A stretch of DNA of 64,000 nucleotides from Pseudomonas vranovensis DSM 16006 (GCF_000425805.1 NZ_AUED01000001.1:248001-312000); one strand, 5' to 3'; shown: positions 15,925-24,470, counted from the first letter of the stretch. The notes: generated by a model not told the origin, from the letters alone. Translations and numbers: made by a program.

Positions 15925-17070
15925 ATGTTACTGCCGATTCTGTTGCTGGCTGCCGCAGGCTTCACCGTGTTGACCACTGAGTTCGTGATTGTCGGCCTGT
16001 TGCCGGGCATTGCGCGGGACCTGGCTGTGAGCATTCCCCAGGCCGGCCTGCTGGTCACGCTGTTTGCGTTTACCGTGGCCTGCTTCGGGCCGTTCCTCAC
16101 GGCCTGGTGCGCGCGCCTTGAGCGCAAGCGCCTGTTTGTCGGCATTTTGCTGTTGTTCGCCGGTTGCAATGCCTTGGCAGCACTGGCGCCCAACATCTAT
16201 GTGATGGGCCTGGCGCGGTTGCTGCCAGCGCTGGGCTTGCCGGTGTTCTGGTCGCTGGCCAGTGAAACGGCAGTGGATATTGTCGGCCCGGCCTATGCCG
16301 GCCGGGCCATCGCGAAAATCAGTTTTGGCGTCGTGTGTGCCACGGTATTCGGTATTCCAGTCGGTACTTTGATAGGCGACGCCCTGGGCTGGCGCGCGGC
16401 ATTTGCCCTGCTTGCGGTACTGGCCCTGGCCAAGGCGCTGCTGCTGCACTTCTATTTGCCGCGCACCCCACGGCATAACCAGGTCACTTCGTTGCGTGGT
16501 CAGTTCGGATTGCTGCGCAGTGGTCTGCTGCAAGGGCATGTGCTGCTCTCGGTGCTGGTGTTCAGCGGCATGTTTACCGCCTACACCTACCTGGCCGACA
16601 TTCTCGAACGCCTGGCGGGCTTCGACGGGGCGCGGGTCGGTTGGTACTTGATGGGCTTCGGTGCCGTGGGCCTGATTGGCAACAGCCTGGGCGGCCGCGC
16701 TGTGGATCGCCACCCCTTGCTGGCGTCGGCAGGCTTTTGCGCGGTGATGCTTGTGGGTTTGATTGCCCTGGTGCCGAGCATTCATTCCACTTACGGCCTG
16801 ATCGTGGCGCTGGCGATTTGGGGGGCTGCGCAGGCGGCGTTGTTCCTGGTCAGCCATGTGCGGGTGATCAAGTCTGCGCCGCAGGCACCGGCCTTTGCCG
16901 CTTCGCTGAATATCGCCGGGGCCAACCTGGGTATCGGCCTGGGGGCCGTGATGGGTGGCCGGGTGATCGACAGCCTGGGTCTGGCCAGTCTCGGTTATTC
17001 CGCCGCCTTGCTGATTGGCCTGTCGGTGCTGCTGGCGTTGGGCCTGGCGCGGGTGCGCACTACCAGTTGA
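15925..17070 (+). CDS. MFS transporter, DHA1-type exporter
   Basis: 381 residues with twelve predicted helices. [20 protein letters not shown] at the N-terminus resembles arabinose/sugar-efflux and chloramphenicol-exporter type DHA1 proteins. Motif C-like [18 protein letters not shown] and the [11 protein letters not shown] loop between helices 2 and 3 are seen. The ATG follows CTGGAG. Substrate cannot be read from sequence. The last 11 bases overlap the end of nhaR on the other strand, so the two genes converge tightly. Confidence 0.82.
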   Translation: MLLPILLLAAAGFTVLTTEFVIVGLLPGIARDLAVSIPQAGLLVTLFAFTVACFGPFLTAWCARLERKRLFVGILLLFAGCNALAALAPNIYVMGLARLLPALGLPVFWSLASETAVDIVGPAYAGRAIAKISFGVVCATVFGIPVGTLIGDALGWRAAFALLAVLALAKALLLHFYLPRTPRHNQVTSLRGQFGLLRSGLLQGHVLLSVLVFSGMFTAYTYLADILERLAGFDGARVGWYLMGFGAVGLIGNSLGGRAVDRHPLLASAGFCAVMLVGLIALVPSIHSTYGLIVALAIWGAAQAALFLVSHVRVIKSAPQAPAFAASLNIAGANLGIGLGAVMGGRVIDSLGLASLGYSAALLIGLSVLLALGLARVRTTS

Positions 17071-17956
17071 ACAGCTGGCGCCGGGCGCCTTCGGTGATGG
17101 CGATGATGCCGGGGTGCTTGACCTTGCGCTCTACCGAGATGGCGTAGAACGACTCGATCACGGCGTCAGTCTGGCCGATCAGTTCGACGCCGTACTGATT
17201 GCACACCTCATCGGCAATCACGCTGGGGCCGATGAAAATCCCACTGCCGGATTGGCCGAAGGCCTGCATCAAGGCGCTGTCATCGAACTCGCCGACAATT
17301 CTGGGCTGCAGTTGTTGTTCGGCGAACCAGCGCAGCAGGCGGCTGCGCACCACGGTTTCCTGGCCGGGAATCAGTAACGGTGCGTTCTGCAGGCAGGCCG
17401 GAAAGTCCTCGCCGAGGCTGGCGGCCAGGCTAGGGGTGGCAAAAAAACTGATGCCGCATTCGCCCAGTTTCTGGCTGTAGCCCTTGATGTCCAGATGGCT
17501 GGGCATGGGGCTGTCGGAAATTACCAGGTCCAGGCGCTGGATCGCCAGGTCCGCCAGCAGGCGTTCGAGTTTGTCTTCGCGGCAGCTCAGGCGCAGGGCG
17601 TCTTCCATGTCCATGGTCGGTGCCAGCAGGCGGTAGACGATCGACTTGGGCACCACATCGGCCACCCCGACCCGGAACAGGATCTGTTGCTCATCCGGGC
17701 GTGCCCGTAGCATGGCCTCAAGCTCACCGCCAATCTGGAACATTTGCTCGGCGTAGGTCAGGGTCTGGCGGCCGCTTTCGGTCAGTTCCAGTTGCCGGCC
17801 GACCCGGCGAAACAGCTCGATGCCGTAGGTTTGCTCCAGCAGGCTGATCTGCCCGCTGATGGTCTGGGGCGTCAGGTTCAGTTGCTCGCCGGCGCGCACG
17901 ATGCTGCCGGTGCGAGCGACCACCCAGAAGTAGTGCAGCTGTCGATAATTGAGCAT
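17060..17956 (-). CDS. nhaR: LysR-type regulator NhaR
   Basis: 298 residues. The N-terminus MLNYRQLHYFWVVARTGSIV and the helix-turn-helix LTPQTISGQISLLEQTYG are the NhaR pattern; the effector domain keeps FRVGVADVVPK, ECGISFFATPS, LLIPGQE, and GEFDDSALMQAFG, which are characteristic stretches of the E. coli protein. NhaR responds to sodium and controls the Na+/H+ antiporter there; in Pseudomonas no nhaA is adjacent, so the target set is open. It converges with the MFS gene and reads away from the lipoprotein gene at 18093. Confidence 0.88.
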   Translation of the reverse strand: MLNYRQLHYFWVVARTGSIVRAGEQLNLTPQTISGQISLLEQTYGIELFRRVGRQLELTESGRQTLTYAEQMFQIGGELEAMLRARPDEQQILFRVGVADVVPKSIVYRLLAPTMDMEDALRLSCREDKLERLLADLAIQRLDLVISDSPMPSHLDIKGYSQKLGECGISFFATPSLAASLGEDFPACLQNAPLLIPGQETVVRSRLLRWFAEQQLQPRIVGEFDDSALMQAFGQSGSGIFIGPSVIADEVCNQYGVELIGQTDAVIESFYAISVERKVKHPGIIAITEGARRQLFNW

Positions 17957-18092
17957 GCCGAGTCCGGATTCGTAAAAACCGAAGTATAACTGCCGAAAAT
18001 ACGAATTTTCCTGATGTATCCAGATATTTAGAATCCCCAGCCATCACGGTGCTGCTGACTGGGCACTGATTCATTTGCACGGAGATCCACAG

Positions 18093-18335
18093 ATGCTTCA
18101 CTTCAAATCCATCGGTACACCCCTGGTGTTGCTGCTGGCCCTGTTGGCCATGAGCGGTTGCGAGCAGGCGGAAAAGTCCGCCCAGCAGATGCTCAACCAG
18201 GCAGCGGAGTCGGCCAAGGAGGCCATCGATAAAACCAACGACGCGGCCCAGCAGGCCCTGAGTGAAGCCACGGGCTCCCAGGGTGGCGACAAGGCCGGCA
18301 AATCCGAGCGCGATGACAGCGCTCAAGAAATCTGA
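18093..18335 (+). CDS. Small Ala/Lys-rich lipoprotein
   Basis: 80 residues from ATG 18093 (MLHFKSIGTPLVLLLALLAM), which follows GGAGATCC. The lipobox is AMSGC. The mature part is a helical, Ala/Gln/Glu/Lys-rich segment (QAEKSAQQMLNQAAESAKEA) with coiled-coil character and a charged tail. It lies 31 bases upstream of terC on the same strand, so co-transcription is likely. Function unknown. Confidence 0.8.
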   Translation: MLHFKSIGTPLVLLLALLAMSGCEQAEKSAQQMLNQAAESAKEAIDKTNDAAQQALSEATGSQGGDKAGKSERDDSAQEI

Positions 18336-18366
18336 CCCACCCCTTACCTCGATTCAGGATTGATTC

Positions 18367-19116
18367 ATGGAATACTTGTTGGAACTCGCTGCAAGCCCGA
18401 CCGCCTGGGTAGCCCTGGCCACCCTGGTGGCCATGGAGATCGTGCTGGGCATCGATAACCTGATTTTCATCTCTATCCTGACCAACAAGCTGCCGGTGGA
18501 ATTTCGTTCCAAGGCGCGACGCATCGGTATCAGCATGGCGCTGATCATGCGCCTGGGCCTGCTGAGCACCGTGGCCTGGATCGTCCAGCTGACCGAACCC
18601 GTGGTCGATGTGTTCGGGCATACCTTCTCCTGGAAGGACATGATCCTGATCGCCGGTGGCCTGTTCCTGTTGTGGAAAGCGACCAAGGAGATCCACGAGA
18701 GCGTCGATCCACGCGCCCAGGCTGAAGCCAAGGCGTCCTCGACCATCACCCTGGGCTTTGCCGCTGCCATCGGTCAGATCCTGATCCTGGATATCGTCTT
18801 CTCGATCGACAGCATCATTACCGCCGTGGGCATGACCGAGCACCTGCCGATCATGATCATTGCTGTGATCAGTGCCGTGATCGTGATGCTGGTAGCGGCT
18901 GACCCGCTGGCCAAGTTCATCAACGACAACCCGACCGTGGTGATGCTGGCCCTGGGCTTCCTGATCATGATCGGCATGACCCTGATCGCCGAGGGCTTCG
19001 GCGCCCACGTACCGAAAGGCTATGTGTATGCGGCGATGGCGTTCTCGACGGCGATCGAGGTGCTGAACATCATGTCGCGTCGGGCACGGTTGAAGCGTGA
19101 GGCGACTGAAAGCTGA
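18367..19116 (+). CDS. TerC family integral membrane protein
   Basis: 249 residues with about seven membrane helices. Two acidic motifs typical of the family are seen inside helices: [19 protein letters not shown] near the N-terminus and [17 protein letters not shown] in the middle, related by internal duplication. TerC-type proteins take part in metal ion (notably manganese) efflux or delivery to exported enzymes. It lacks the CBS and CorC domains of the longer YoaE relatives. A 24-bp perfect inverted repeat follows and could end transcription. Confidence 0.88.
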   Translation: MEYLLELAASPTAWVALATLVAMEIVLGIDNLIFISILTNKLPVEFRSKARRIGISMALIMRLGLLSTVAWIVQLTEPVVDVFGHTFSWKDMILIAGGLFLLWKATKEIHESVDPRAQAEAKASSTITLGFAAAIGQILILDIVFSIDSIITAVGMTEHLPIMIIAVISAVIVMLVAADPLAKFINDNPTVVMLALGFLIMIGMTLIAEGFGAHVPKGYVYAAMAFSTAIEVLNIMSRRARLKREATES

Positions 19117-19136
19117 TAACCGGTTGATAAGCGTGA

Positions 19137-19189
19137 ATCGCGGGGCAAGCCCGCTCCCACACAGCGTGGGAGCGGGCTTGCCCCGCGAT
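19137..19189. repeat. REP-type perfect inverted repeat
   Basis: Two perfect 24-bp arms (19137-19160 and 19166-19189; core GCGGGGCAAGCCCGCTCCCA) flank ACAGC. This is the putida-group REP sequence in head-to-head form, between terC and a converging small gene. A single degenerate copy of the core is seen near 62241. Confidence 0.85.
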
Positions 19190-19200
19190 GCTTTCAGGGA

Positions 19201-19377
19201 TCAATGCGCATCGGCATGCCGGCGACTGCGCCGGGCAGGTACAGGCTCGTTGCTCTTTTTCGGCAAGGTAGGGTGTGGGTGATGACGGCGGGCAATCCGC
19301 AGGACGCCCCATAGCATGGCGGCGGCGACGCTCAACCAGGCGCCGACCAGCATCAGGATTGCCATTGTCAGGCTCAT
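19201..19377 (-). CDS. Small single-pass membrane protein, unknown
   Basis: 58 residues from ATG 19377 (MSLTMAILMLVGAWLSVAAA), which follows GAGGAGG at good spacing; longer in-frame starts have no ribosome site. One membrane helix is followed by a basic, His-rich tail (IARRHHPHPTLPKKS ... RRSRRHADAH). The function is unknown; the strong ribosome site and clean helix support it as a real gene. Confidence 0.65.
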   Translation of the reverse strand: MSLTMAILMLVGAWLSVAAAMLWGVLRIARRHHPHPTLPKKSNEPVPARRSRRHADAH

Positions 19378-19589
19378 GTATGCCTCCTCAGGTCCCTGGC
19401 CAGCCCTTGATGCTGGTCGCGCGGACACCCCTGTAGTCTAGCCGAAGGCATGTTGCAGGCCATTGACCGATGGTCTAGCCCCTTGGGTTACTTTGTTCTA
19501 AGCCCCCACCGGGCTATACCCGCACCGCCTGCCAGCCTATGATCGCAACCCAGGGCCGGGCGCTGTCTGCCGGGCATCAGCACAAGCGA

Positions 19590-20279
19590 ATGTTCATGCT
19601 GCCACTGTCTTTCTCATGTTCCTCCCCGCGTCGCCTGTTGGCGGCCTGTGCGCTGGCTGTTGCGCTGGTGGGGTGTGCCAGCCAGCCACCGGCCCCGATC
19701 AAGGACGGTCTGGCGCAGCGCGTCGAAATCGGTTCGGTGCCGTTCTACCGCGGCAATGCCAATCAGAGCGCGCCAATGGCGCTGGCGGCCATGCTGTCGC
19801 AACAGGGGGTGCGTATTACGCCAGGTTTGCTTGAGCAGCAGTTGGGCCTGCCTCAGGGCGTGGATAAACTGCAGGACTCGATGCAGAACGTTGCCCGTCA
19901 ATACGGCATGGTGGTTTACCCGCTGGAGCCGAAACTCAACGCTTTGCTGGCGCAGGTGTCGGCCGGCAATCCGGTGCTGCTGCGTTATTCCGAAGGCTCG
20001 ACGTTCTGGGCGCAGCCACGCTATGCCTTGATGGTCGGTTACGACCGCTACAAGCAGCGTGTACTGCTGCGCTCCGGTAATCACAGGCGCATGCTGATGG
20101 ACTTCGATGATTTCACGTCGGCGTGGAGCGAGGAGGGGGGGTGGGCGGTACTGGTGCAGCAGCCAGGCCAATTGCCGGCCCAGGTAGATCGTAATCGTTG
20201 GCTCAAGGCGGCCAATGACCTGGCCCAGGCGGGCCAGGAACAAGCGGCCCGGCAGGCCGTCAGCGCCCTGGGGCAGTGA
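19590..20279 (+). CDS. C39-peptidase-like lipoprotein, probably inactive
   Basis: 229 residues from ATG 19590; ATG 19596 is an alternative, and the upstream ATG at 19539 would put a long tail before the signal peptide. The lipobox is ALVGC (Cys29). The mature part resembles the double-glycine-peptidase-like domain: PFYRG ... NQSAPMALAAMLSQQG, then GNPVLLRYSEGS and RYALMVGYDRYKQRVLLRSG. In active members the first block is QCGPAALA with the catalytic Cys, and the second begins HFVVVVGYD with the catalytic His. Here Cys is replaced (SAP) and His is replaced (RYALMVGYD), so I read it as a pseudo-peptidase on a membrane anchor. The C-terminus adds a short helical repeat-like tail. Confidence 0.75.
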   Translation: MFMLPLSFSCSSPRRLLAACALAVALVGCASQPPAPIKDGLAQRVEIGSVPFYRGNANQSAPMALAAMLSQQGVRITPGLLEQQLGLPQGVDKLQDSMQNVARQYGMVVYPLEPKLNALLAQVSAGNPVLLRYSEGSTFWAQPRYALMVGYDRYKQRVLLRSGNHRRMLMDFDDFTSAWSEEGGWAVLVQQPGQLPAQVDRNRWLKAANDLAQAGQEQAARQAVSALGQ

Positions 20280-20300
20280 CGGCGCAAGCCGGGTTCTGGC

Positions 20301-21584
20301 TTAGAAGCCCAGGCGGTCGCGCAGGCTGTAGTACCAGGCGCCGAGGGCACTGAACGGTACGCGCAGCATCTGGCCACCCGGGAACGGGTAGTGCGGCAGC
20401 TCGGCAAAGGCGTCGAATCGCTCGGCCTGGCCACGCAGGGCTTCAGCCAGCACCTTGCCCGCCAGGTGGGTGTAGGTGACGCCGTGGCCACTGCAACCCT
20501 GGGAGTAGTAGATGTTGTCGCCCAGGCGGCCCACTTGCGGCAGGCGCGACAGGGTCAGCAGGAAGTTACCGGTCCAGGCGTAGTCGATCTTCACGTCCTT
20601 GAGCTGTGGGAAGGCCTTGAGCATCTTCGGACGGATGATCGCTTCGATGTTGGCCGGGTCGCGCGCACCGTAGACCACACCGCCGCCGAAGATCAGGCGC
20701 TTGTCGCCGGTCAGGCGGTAGTAGTCGAGCAGGTAGTTGCAGTCTTCGACGCAGTAGTCTTGTGGCAGCAGCTGACGTGCGAGGTCTTCGCCCAGTGGCT
20801 CGGTGGTGATGACCTGGGTGCCGCACGGCATGGACTTGGCGGCCAGCTCCGGCACCAGGTTGCCGAGGTAGGCATTACCGGCAACGATGATGAACTTGGC
20901 GCGCACTTTACCTTGCGGGGTATGGACGACAGGGTTGGCGCCACGCTCGATGCGCACGGCCGGGGACTGCTCGTAGATCTTGCCGCCCAGCGACTCGACC
21001 GCGGCAGCTTCGCCCAGGGCCAGGTTCAGCGGGTGGATATGACCGCCACTCATGTCGAGCATGCCGCCCAGGTACTGGTCGCAATCGACCACTTCACGGA
21101 TACGCTTCTGGTCCATCAGTTCCAGCTGGGTGTGGCCGAAACGTTCCCACAGGCGTTTTTGCGATTCCAGGTGGCCCATCTGCTTGGCGGTCAGGGCTGC
21201 GAACACACCGCCGTCCTTAAGGTCGCACTGGATGTTGTACTTGGCCACGCGCTCACGAATGATACGGCCGCCTTCAAAGGCCATATGGCCGAGCAGTTGC
21301 GCCTGCTTGGGGCCGACGGTGCGCTCGATCACGTCGATGTCACGGCTATAACTGTTGACGATCTGGCCGCCGTTGCGGCCCGACGCGCCGAAACCAACCT
21401 TGGCAGCTTCCAGCACGGTTACACTAAAGCCCGCTTCCAGCAGGAACAGTGCGCTGGACAGACCGGTGTAGCCGGCGCCGATCACGCAGACGTCGGTCTG
21501 GACCTCTTCCTGCAACGCCGGGCGCGGCGGTACCGGATTGGCCGATGCGGCGTAGTAGGATTGAGGGTAGGGGGTATTGGCCAT
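20301..21584 (-). CDS. puuB: Gamma-glutamylputrescine oxidase (FAD-dependent)
   Basis: 427 residues from ATG 21584 (MANTPYPQSYYAASANPVPP). The nucleotide-binding motif is DVCVIGAGYTGLSSALFLLE. GFGASGRNGGQIVNSYSRDI is the FAD-contacting block characteristic of PuuB, and the C-terminus shows GCSGHGVTYTHLAGK. PuuB (PauB in P. aeruginosa) oxidises gamma-glutamylputrescine in polyamine catabolism, releasing ammonia and H2O2. It stands alone here, without puuA/C/D. The E. coli protein matches over its whole length as I recall it. Polyamine-type genes recur between 48568 and 59193. Confidence 0.87.
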   Translation of the reverse strand: MANTPYPQSYYAASANPVPPRPALQEEVQTDVCVIGAGYTGLSSALFLLEAGFSVTVLEAAKVGFGASGRNGGQIVNSYSRDIDVIERTVGPKQAQLLGHMAFEGGRIIRERVAKYNIQCDLKDGGVFAALTAKQMGHLESQKRLWERFGHTQLELMDQKRIREVVDCDQYLGGMLDMSGGHIHPLNLALGEAAAVESLGGKIYEQSPAVRIERGANPVVHTPQGKVRAKFIIVAGNAYLGNLVPELAAKSMPCGTQVITTEPLGEDLARQLLPQDYCVEDCNYLLDYYRLTGDKRLIFGGGVVYGARDPANIEAIIRPKMLKAFPQLKDVKIDYAWTGNFLLTLSRLPQVGRLGDNIYYSQGCSGHGVTYTHLAGKVLAEALRGQAERFDAFAELPHYPFPGGQMLRVPFSALGAWYYSLRDRLGF

Positions 21585-21730
21585 GCTGCGAAACCTCTGT
21601 TTTATATTTTTTACGACTGTACCGATGCTATCAATAATAATAAACACCCGCTAGTCGTGTGTTGAAAATCCTTTACTGGGGGTTTTCATAAATATTTTTA
21701 AGATTCAGTGGCTTAGCGTGAAAAAAAGAG

Positions 21731-21758
21731 TTGACACTGTCAGCCGATTCCGTAGAAT
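21731..21758 (+). promoter_or_regulatory. Sigma-70 promoter of first tRNA-Val
   Basis: TTGACA (21731-21736), 16-base spacer, TAGAAT (21753-21758). The GC-rich discriminator (GCCGCCCC) after the -10 box is typical of stable-RNA promoters under stringent control. Confidence 0.75.
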
Positions 21759-21771
21759 GCCGCCCCACAGC

Positions 21772-21848
21772 AGGCACATAGCTCAGTTGGTTAGAGCACC
21801 ACCTTGACATGGTGGGGGTCGTTGGTTCGAGTCCAATTGTGCCTACCA
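21772..21848 (+). tRNA. tRNA-Val (GAC), copy 1
   Basis: 77 bases including encoded CCA. Acceptor arms AGGCACA / TGTGCCT; anticodon stem CCACC / GGTGG around loop TTGACAT gives anticodon GAC; T-arm GGTTCGAGTCC. Identical to the copy at 22006. Confidence 0.97.
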
Positions 21849-21879
21849 AATCAAATCCGCCCCTGCTGGCGGTACCAGG

Positions 21880-21908
21880 AAGGCGATCCGCAAGGGTCGC
21901 CTTTTTTG
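21880..21908 (+). terminator. Intrinsic terminator after first tRNA-Val
   Basis: Stem AAGGCGATCC / GGGTCGCCTT with GCAA loop, followed by a T-run. Confidence 0.85.
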
Positions 21909-21964
21909 TTTTGGGCGGGTTTGCTCGAAAGACTAAAGCTGCTGATTTTTTTATGAAATTTCGC

Positions 21965-21993
21965 TTTACGACAGGTACATACCTGCGTATTAT
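21965..21993 (+). promoter_or_regulatory. Sigma-70 promoter of second tRNA-Val
   Basis: TTTACG (21965-21970), 17-base spacer, TATTAT (21988-21993), then a GC-rich discriminator GCGCCCC as for copy 1. Confidence 0.65.
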
Positions 21994-22005
21994 GCGCCCC
22001 ACAGC

Positions 22006-22082
22006 AGGCACATAGCTCAGTTGGTTAGAGCACCACCTTGACATGGTGGGGGTCGTTGGTTCGAGTCCAATTGTGCCTACCA
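22006..22082 (+). tRNA. tRNA-Val (GAC), copy 2
   Basis: 77 bases with CCA, identical base for base to copy 1, including the CCCCACAGC just upstream. It has its own promoter and terminator, so it is an independent unit rather than part of a polycistronic tRNA transcript. Confidence 0.97.
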
Positions 22083-22091
22083 AATCTCGAC

Positions 22092-22123
22092 AAAAAGGGC
22101 GATCCGAAAGGATCGCCCTTTTT
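22092..22123 (+). terminator. Intrinsic terminator after second tRNA-Val
   Basis: Perfect 14-bp stem AAAAAGGGCGATCC / GGATCGCCCTTTTT with a GAAA tetraloop; works on both strands. Confidence 0.9.
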
Positions 22124-22144
22124 GCATTCCGGTTTCCTGAATGC

Positions 22145-22246
22145 GGTAGCCGCTGCCGCCAGGCTGCGATCAACTGTGCAACTGCCGCCGATGCAAGTAT
22201 TGCGGTCGCTTCGCGCCCGATCGCAGCCCGACCGCAGCGGCTACGC
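22145..22246. repeat. REP-type inverted doublet
   Basis: GGTAGCCGCTGCCGCCAGGC ... GCTGCGATC pairs with GATCGCAGCCCGACCGCAGC ... GGCTACG about 50 bases on. Same family as 13636-13746. Confidence 0.65.
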
Positions 22247-22291
22247 CCCATAAATGCTAGAATCCGCCGCTTGTATTCAGGAGATAGACGC

Positions 22292-22861
22292 GTGCGCAAA
22301 GTGGCGATGGTAATGGCAGTTCTGGCGCTGGCCGGCTGTGAAAACGAAATCGAAGGTGTTCACAAGCAGATTGCCGAACAGCTGCCAAACCCCAAGACAG
22401 CCAAGTTCGCCAACGTACGGACCGACACTCAGGGTGATATCTGTGGCCAGGTGCGTACCAAGGACGATACCGGCACCTTCCTGCCATACCGCAGCTACGT
22501 GGCAATCAAGGGAACCGACGGCTACGAGATTCTCCTCGCCGACAAGGGTAGCAACCTGCGTATTCGCGAAATCTGCGGCGGTGCCGATCTGCAGCGCCGC
22601 GCCGACGCCCTGGCTGACCAGCCCGCCCCTGAAGGCTGGGATGTCGAGATTGTCCAGGGCCCGAACATGGGCGCCCTGAGCGACATGACCGCACGCCTGA
22701 TCGAGAAGCAGATTCCGTCTTCGGTCGCCTATCGCGACGGTAAGCCGGTGGTGCTGCTTGGCCCGTTCGCGACCAAAGCCGAGGCCGAATCGCGGCAAGA
22801 CGATGTGATGGCGCGCCTGGGGACTGACTCGGTGATCATCCAGCACGGTGCGACGCGCTAG
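22292..22861 (+). CDS. SPOR-domain lipoprotein
   Basis: 189 residues from GTG 22292 (VRKVAMVMAVLALAGCENEI), which follows AGGAGA at 7 bases; the open frame upstream runs through the tRNA and REP and is not coding. The lipobox is LALAGC. The C-terminal ~65 residues (SVAYRDGKPVVLLGPFATKA then EAESRQDDVM) form a SPOR domain, which binds denuded glycan at division sites. The middle part (CGQVRTKDDTGTFLPYRSYV) is not a named domain I know. It is probably a periplasmic, membrane-anchored peptidoglycan-binding protein. Confidence 0.8.
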   Translation: MRKVAMVMAVLALAGCENEIEGVHKQIAEQLPNPKTAKFANVRTDTQGDICGQVRTKDDTGTFLPYRSYVAIKGTDGYEILLADKGSNLRIREICGGADLQRRADALADQPAPEGWDVEIVQGPNMGALSDMTARLIEKQIPSSVAYRDGKPVVLLGPFATKAEAESRQDDVMARLGTDSVIIQHGATR

Positions 22862-22914
22862 CCAGCATCTTTCCCGGCCCCGTACACTCACGGCTCAACG
22901 CAAGGAGAGCCGTG

Positions 22915-23088
22915 ATGAAGAAAGCATCCCCCGTCATTACCCTGCAGCGTGCCACCGAACAGCATGTTCAGGGGTTGTGCAAGTGCCATGGCTTTGAAGT
23001 CGAAGGACAATTGCTTGACTATGCTTTGTGTGGCGGCGGGTTGACCGATGTCTACAGCATGGCGCGTCGTGAATGGCGCGGGCGTTGA
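22915..23088 (+). CDS. Small protein, unknown, upstream of HD hydrolase
   Basis: 57 residues from ATG 22915 (MKKASPVITLQRATEQHVQG ... GLTDVYSMARREWRGR), with a strong AAGGAG ribosome site. It is soluble with three Cys residues (LCKCHGFE and ALCGGG). It ends 14 bases before the start of the hydrolase gene, so the two form a likely operon. Short length would hide it from many gene finders. Function unknown. Confidence 0.6.
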   Translation: MKKASPVITLQRATEQHVQGLCKCHGFEVEGQLLDYALCGGGLTDVYSMARREWRGR

Positions 23089-23102
23089 GTGGGAGGGGCC
23101 TA

Positions 23103-23528
23103 ATGTCGACGTTGGAACGGGCCATTGCGGTGGCGGCAAAGGCGCACGAAGGGCAGCACGACAAGGGTGGTGCTGCATATATTCTGCATCCATTGCGGGT
23201 GATGCTGCGGGTATCGACCGTAGAGCAGCGCATTGTCGCGGTGCTGCACGATGTGCTTGAAGATTCGCCCATGACCCTGTCGGACCTGGCCCGTGAAGGT
23301 TTCGCCCTGAAGATTCTGGCGGCGGTGCAAGCGTTGAGTCGGCGCGATAACGAAAGCTACGAAGCCTTCGTCATCCGCCTGGGAGGCGACCCGCTGGCGC
23401 GGGTGGTCAAGCTGGCAGACCTTGCCGACAACAGCGACCTGACGCGCATCGCCATTCCCGGCCCTGAAGACATGGCTCGCCTGGCCCGCTACCAGCAGGC
23501 CAGTGCCTACCTGCAAGCACTGGCCTGA
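23103..23528 (+). CDS. HD-domain small hydrolase, SpoT/MESH1-like
   Basis: 141 residues from ATG 23103, which follows GGAGGGG. The chain is one HD domain of the (p)ppGpp hydrolase type: AKAHEGQHDKGGAAYILHPL, then VAVLHDVLEDSP with the HD and ED pairs, and VKLADLADNSDL near the end. It lacks the synthetase, TGS and ACT domains of SpoT, which makes it a small alarmone hydrolase candidate or a related nucleotide pyrophosphohydrolase. The manganese-binding residues H, HD and D are present in order. It may act on ppGpp, but the true substrate is not shown by the sequence. Confidence 0.8.
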   Translation: MSTLERAIAVAAKAHEGQHDKGGAAYILHPLRVMLRVSTVEQRIVAVLHDVLEDSPMTLSDLAREGFALKILAAVQALSRRDNESYEAFVIRLGGDPLARVVKLADLADNSDLTRIAIPGPEDMARLARYQQASAYLQALA

Positions 23529-23531
23529 GCC

Positions 23532-24224
23532 TCAGCCGCACGCGCTGAGGTTCACTGGGCCGACAAAGTCATTCCCGCGACCCATCACGCAGGCCACCCG
23601 CTGATTGCGCTGGCGTTCCCAGCCCTGCGGCGGGTAGGTCTTGTTCCAGGCTTCGTACAATTGTCGGTCCTGCTTGGACAGCTTCAAGTTGTACTGCTTG
23701 CTCATATAGAAGTAGGTGCGTGCGATCATCCCGCGAATCGACGGGCGAGGCATGACCTTCTTGGCCTTGAAGTCCACCTGGGTCAGGCACGAGCCGTATT
23801 GCCCGCGCTGCTCGGGCAGCCAGCCGAAGCTGAAGTTGCTGCGATCACCGTTCACTTCGCCGATACTCGGCACCAGGTTGTGCAGGTCGGCTTCGGCGCG
23901 CTGGAAGACCTTGTCGTTGCGCGCGCAATTTTTGCGCCCACCGTCCTGCCAGCACTGGCGCTGGTGGCCGATCTGCCATGCAGGGACAATGTGTTCCCAC
24001 TCGATGCGCGAGGCGCGGTTGGCATTCTTGCGGGGTACATAACCGCAGGCAGCAAGATCGACCTTGTTGCCGTTGTACTTGCAGCCACAATAGAACTCGG
24101 TGGACTGCGGCGCATACAGGCGCCAGGCAACCTTCTTGGCTTCGCTGAAGGTGCGTGGTGCATCGGCATGGGCGGCCGTGACACTGAACAGCAGGCAAGC
24201 GACTGCAAAAAACGAAACGCTCAT
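23532..24224 (-). CDS. endA: Secreted/periplasmic endonuclease I
   Basis: About 230 residues. ATG 24224 is chosen; an in-frame TTG at 24230 sits directly after the upstream stop and nearer the AAGGAAG ribosome site, so the start is uncertain by two codons. The signal peptide ends AHA-DAP. The endonuclease I core is visible: RIEWEHIVPAWQ with the catalytic His, the DLHNLVPSIGEVNGDRSNF block with Asn/Glu metal ligands, and Cys residues (CGCKYNG, CWQDGG, CARND, CLTQ) for disulfides. The enzyme cuts double-stranded DNA outside the cytoplasm. It is coupled to the DUF1654 gene upstream, and both seem to be driven from a LexA-controlled promoter. Confidence 0.88.
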   Translation of the reverse strand: MSVSFFAVACLLFSVTAAHADAPRTFSEAKKVAWRLYAPQSTEFYCGCKYNGNKVDLAACGYVPRKNANRASRIEWEHIVPAWQIGHQRQCWQDGGRKNCARNDKVFQRAEADLHNLVPSIGEVNGDRSNFSFGWLPEQRGQYGSCLTQVDFKAKKVMPRPSIRGMIARTYFYMSKQYNLKLSKQDRQLYEAWNKTYPPQGWERQRNQRVACVMGRGNDFVGPVNLSACG

Positions 24225-24230
24225 GCGCAA

Positions 24231-24470
24231 TCAATCTTCCTTCGGCACAACCCAGAAAATCTGCACGCCACCGTCGTCGCGATAGGCGAGGGTGACGTTG
24301 TCGTTCTCGGCGATTTCTTCGAGCAGGGTTGCCCAGTCGTCGGGCGACTCATGCTCCAGGCGGAAGATCAGTGCAGCCCGCGCTTTTTGTGCGGTGGGCG
24401 AGTTGATGATTTTCTGGATGCGAATGCCCAGTTGTTCGTAACTGCTGGCAGGTGCGGAGGTGGTGGCCAC
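24231..24470 (-). CDS. DUF1654 family protein
   Basis: 79 residues from GTG 24470. SSYEQLGIRIQKIINSPTAQ, AALIFRLEHE and YRDDGGVQIFW mark the DUF1654 family, known from Pseudomonas and of unknown role. The upstream in-frame ATG at 24500 is rejected as the start because it lies inside a LexA box and near the transcription start, whereas AAGGAA sits 6 bases before the GTG. The stop is contiguous with the endonuclease I start region, indicating one operon. By context it may be a DNA-damage response protein. Confidence 0.8.
   Translation of the reverse strand: MATTSAPASSYEQLGIRIQKIINSPTAQKARAALIFRLEHESPDDWATLLEEIAENDNVTLAYRDDGGVQIFWVVPKED

Noticed and set aside
21673..22299. Long minus-strand open frame across both tRNA-Val genes
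   Set aside because: It contains GTIGLEPTTPTMSRWCSNQL twice, which is simply the translated complement of the duplicated tRNA genes, a known false gene type.
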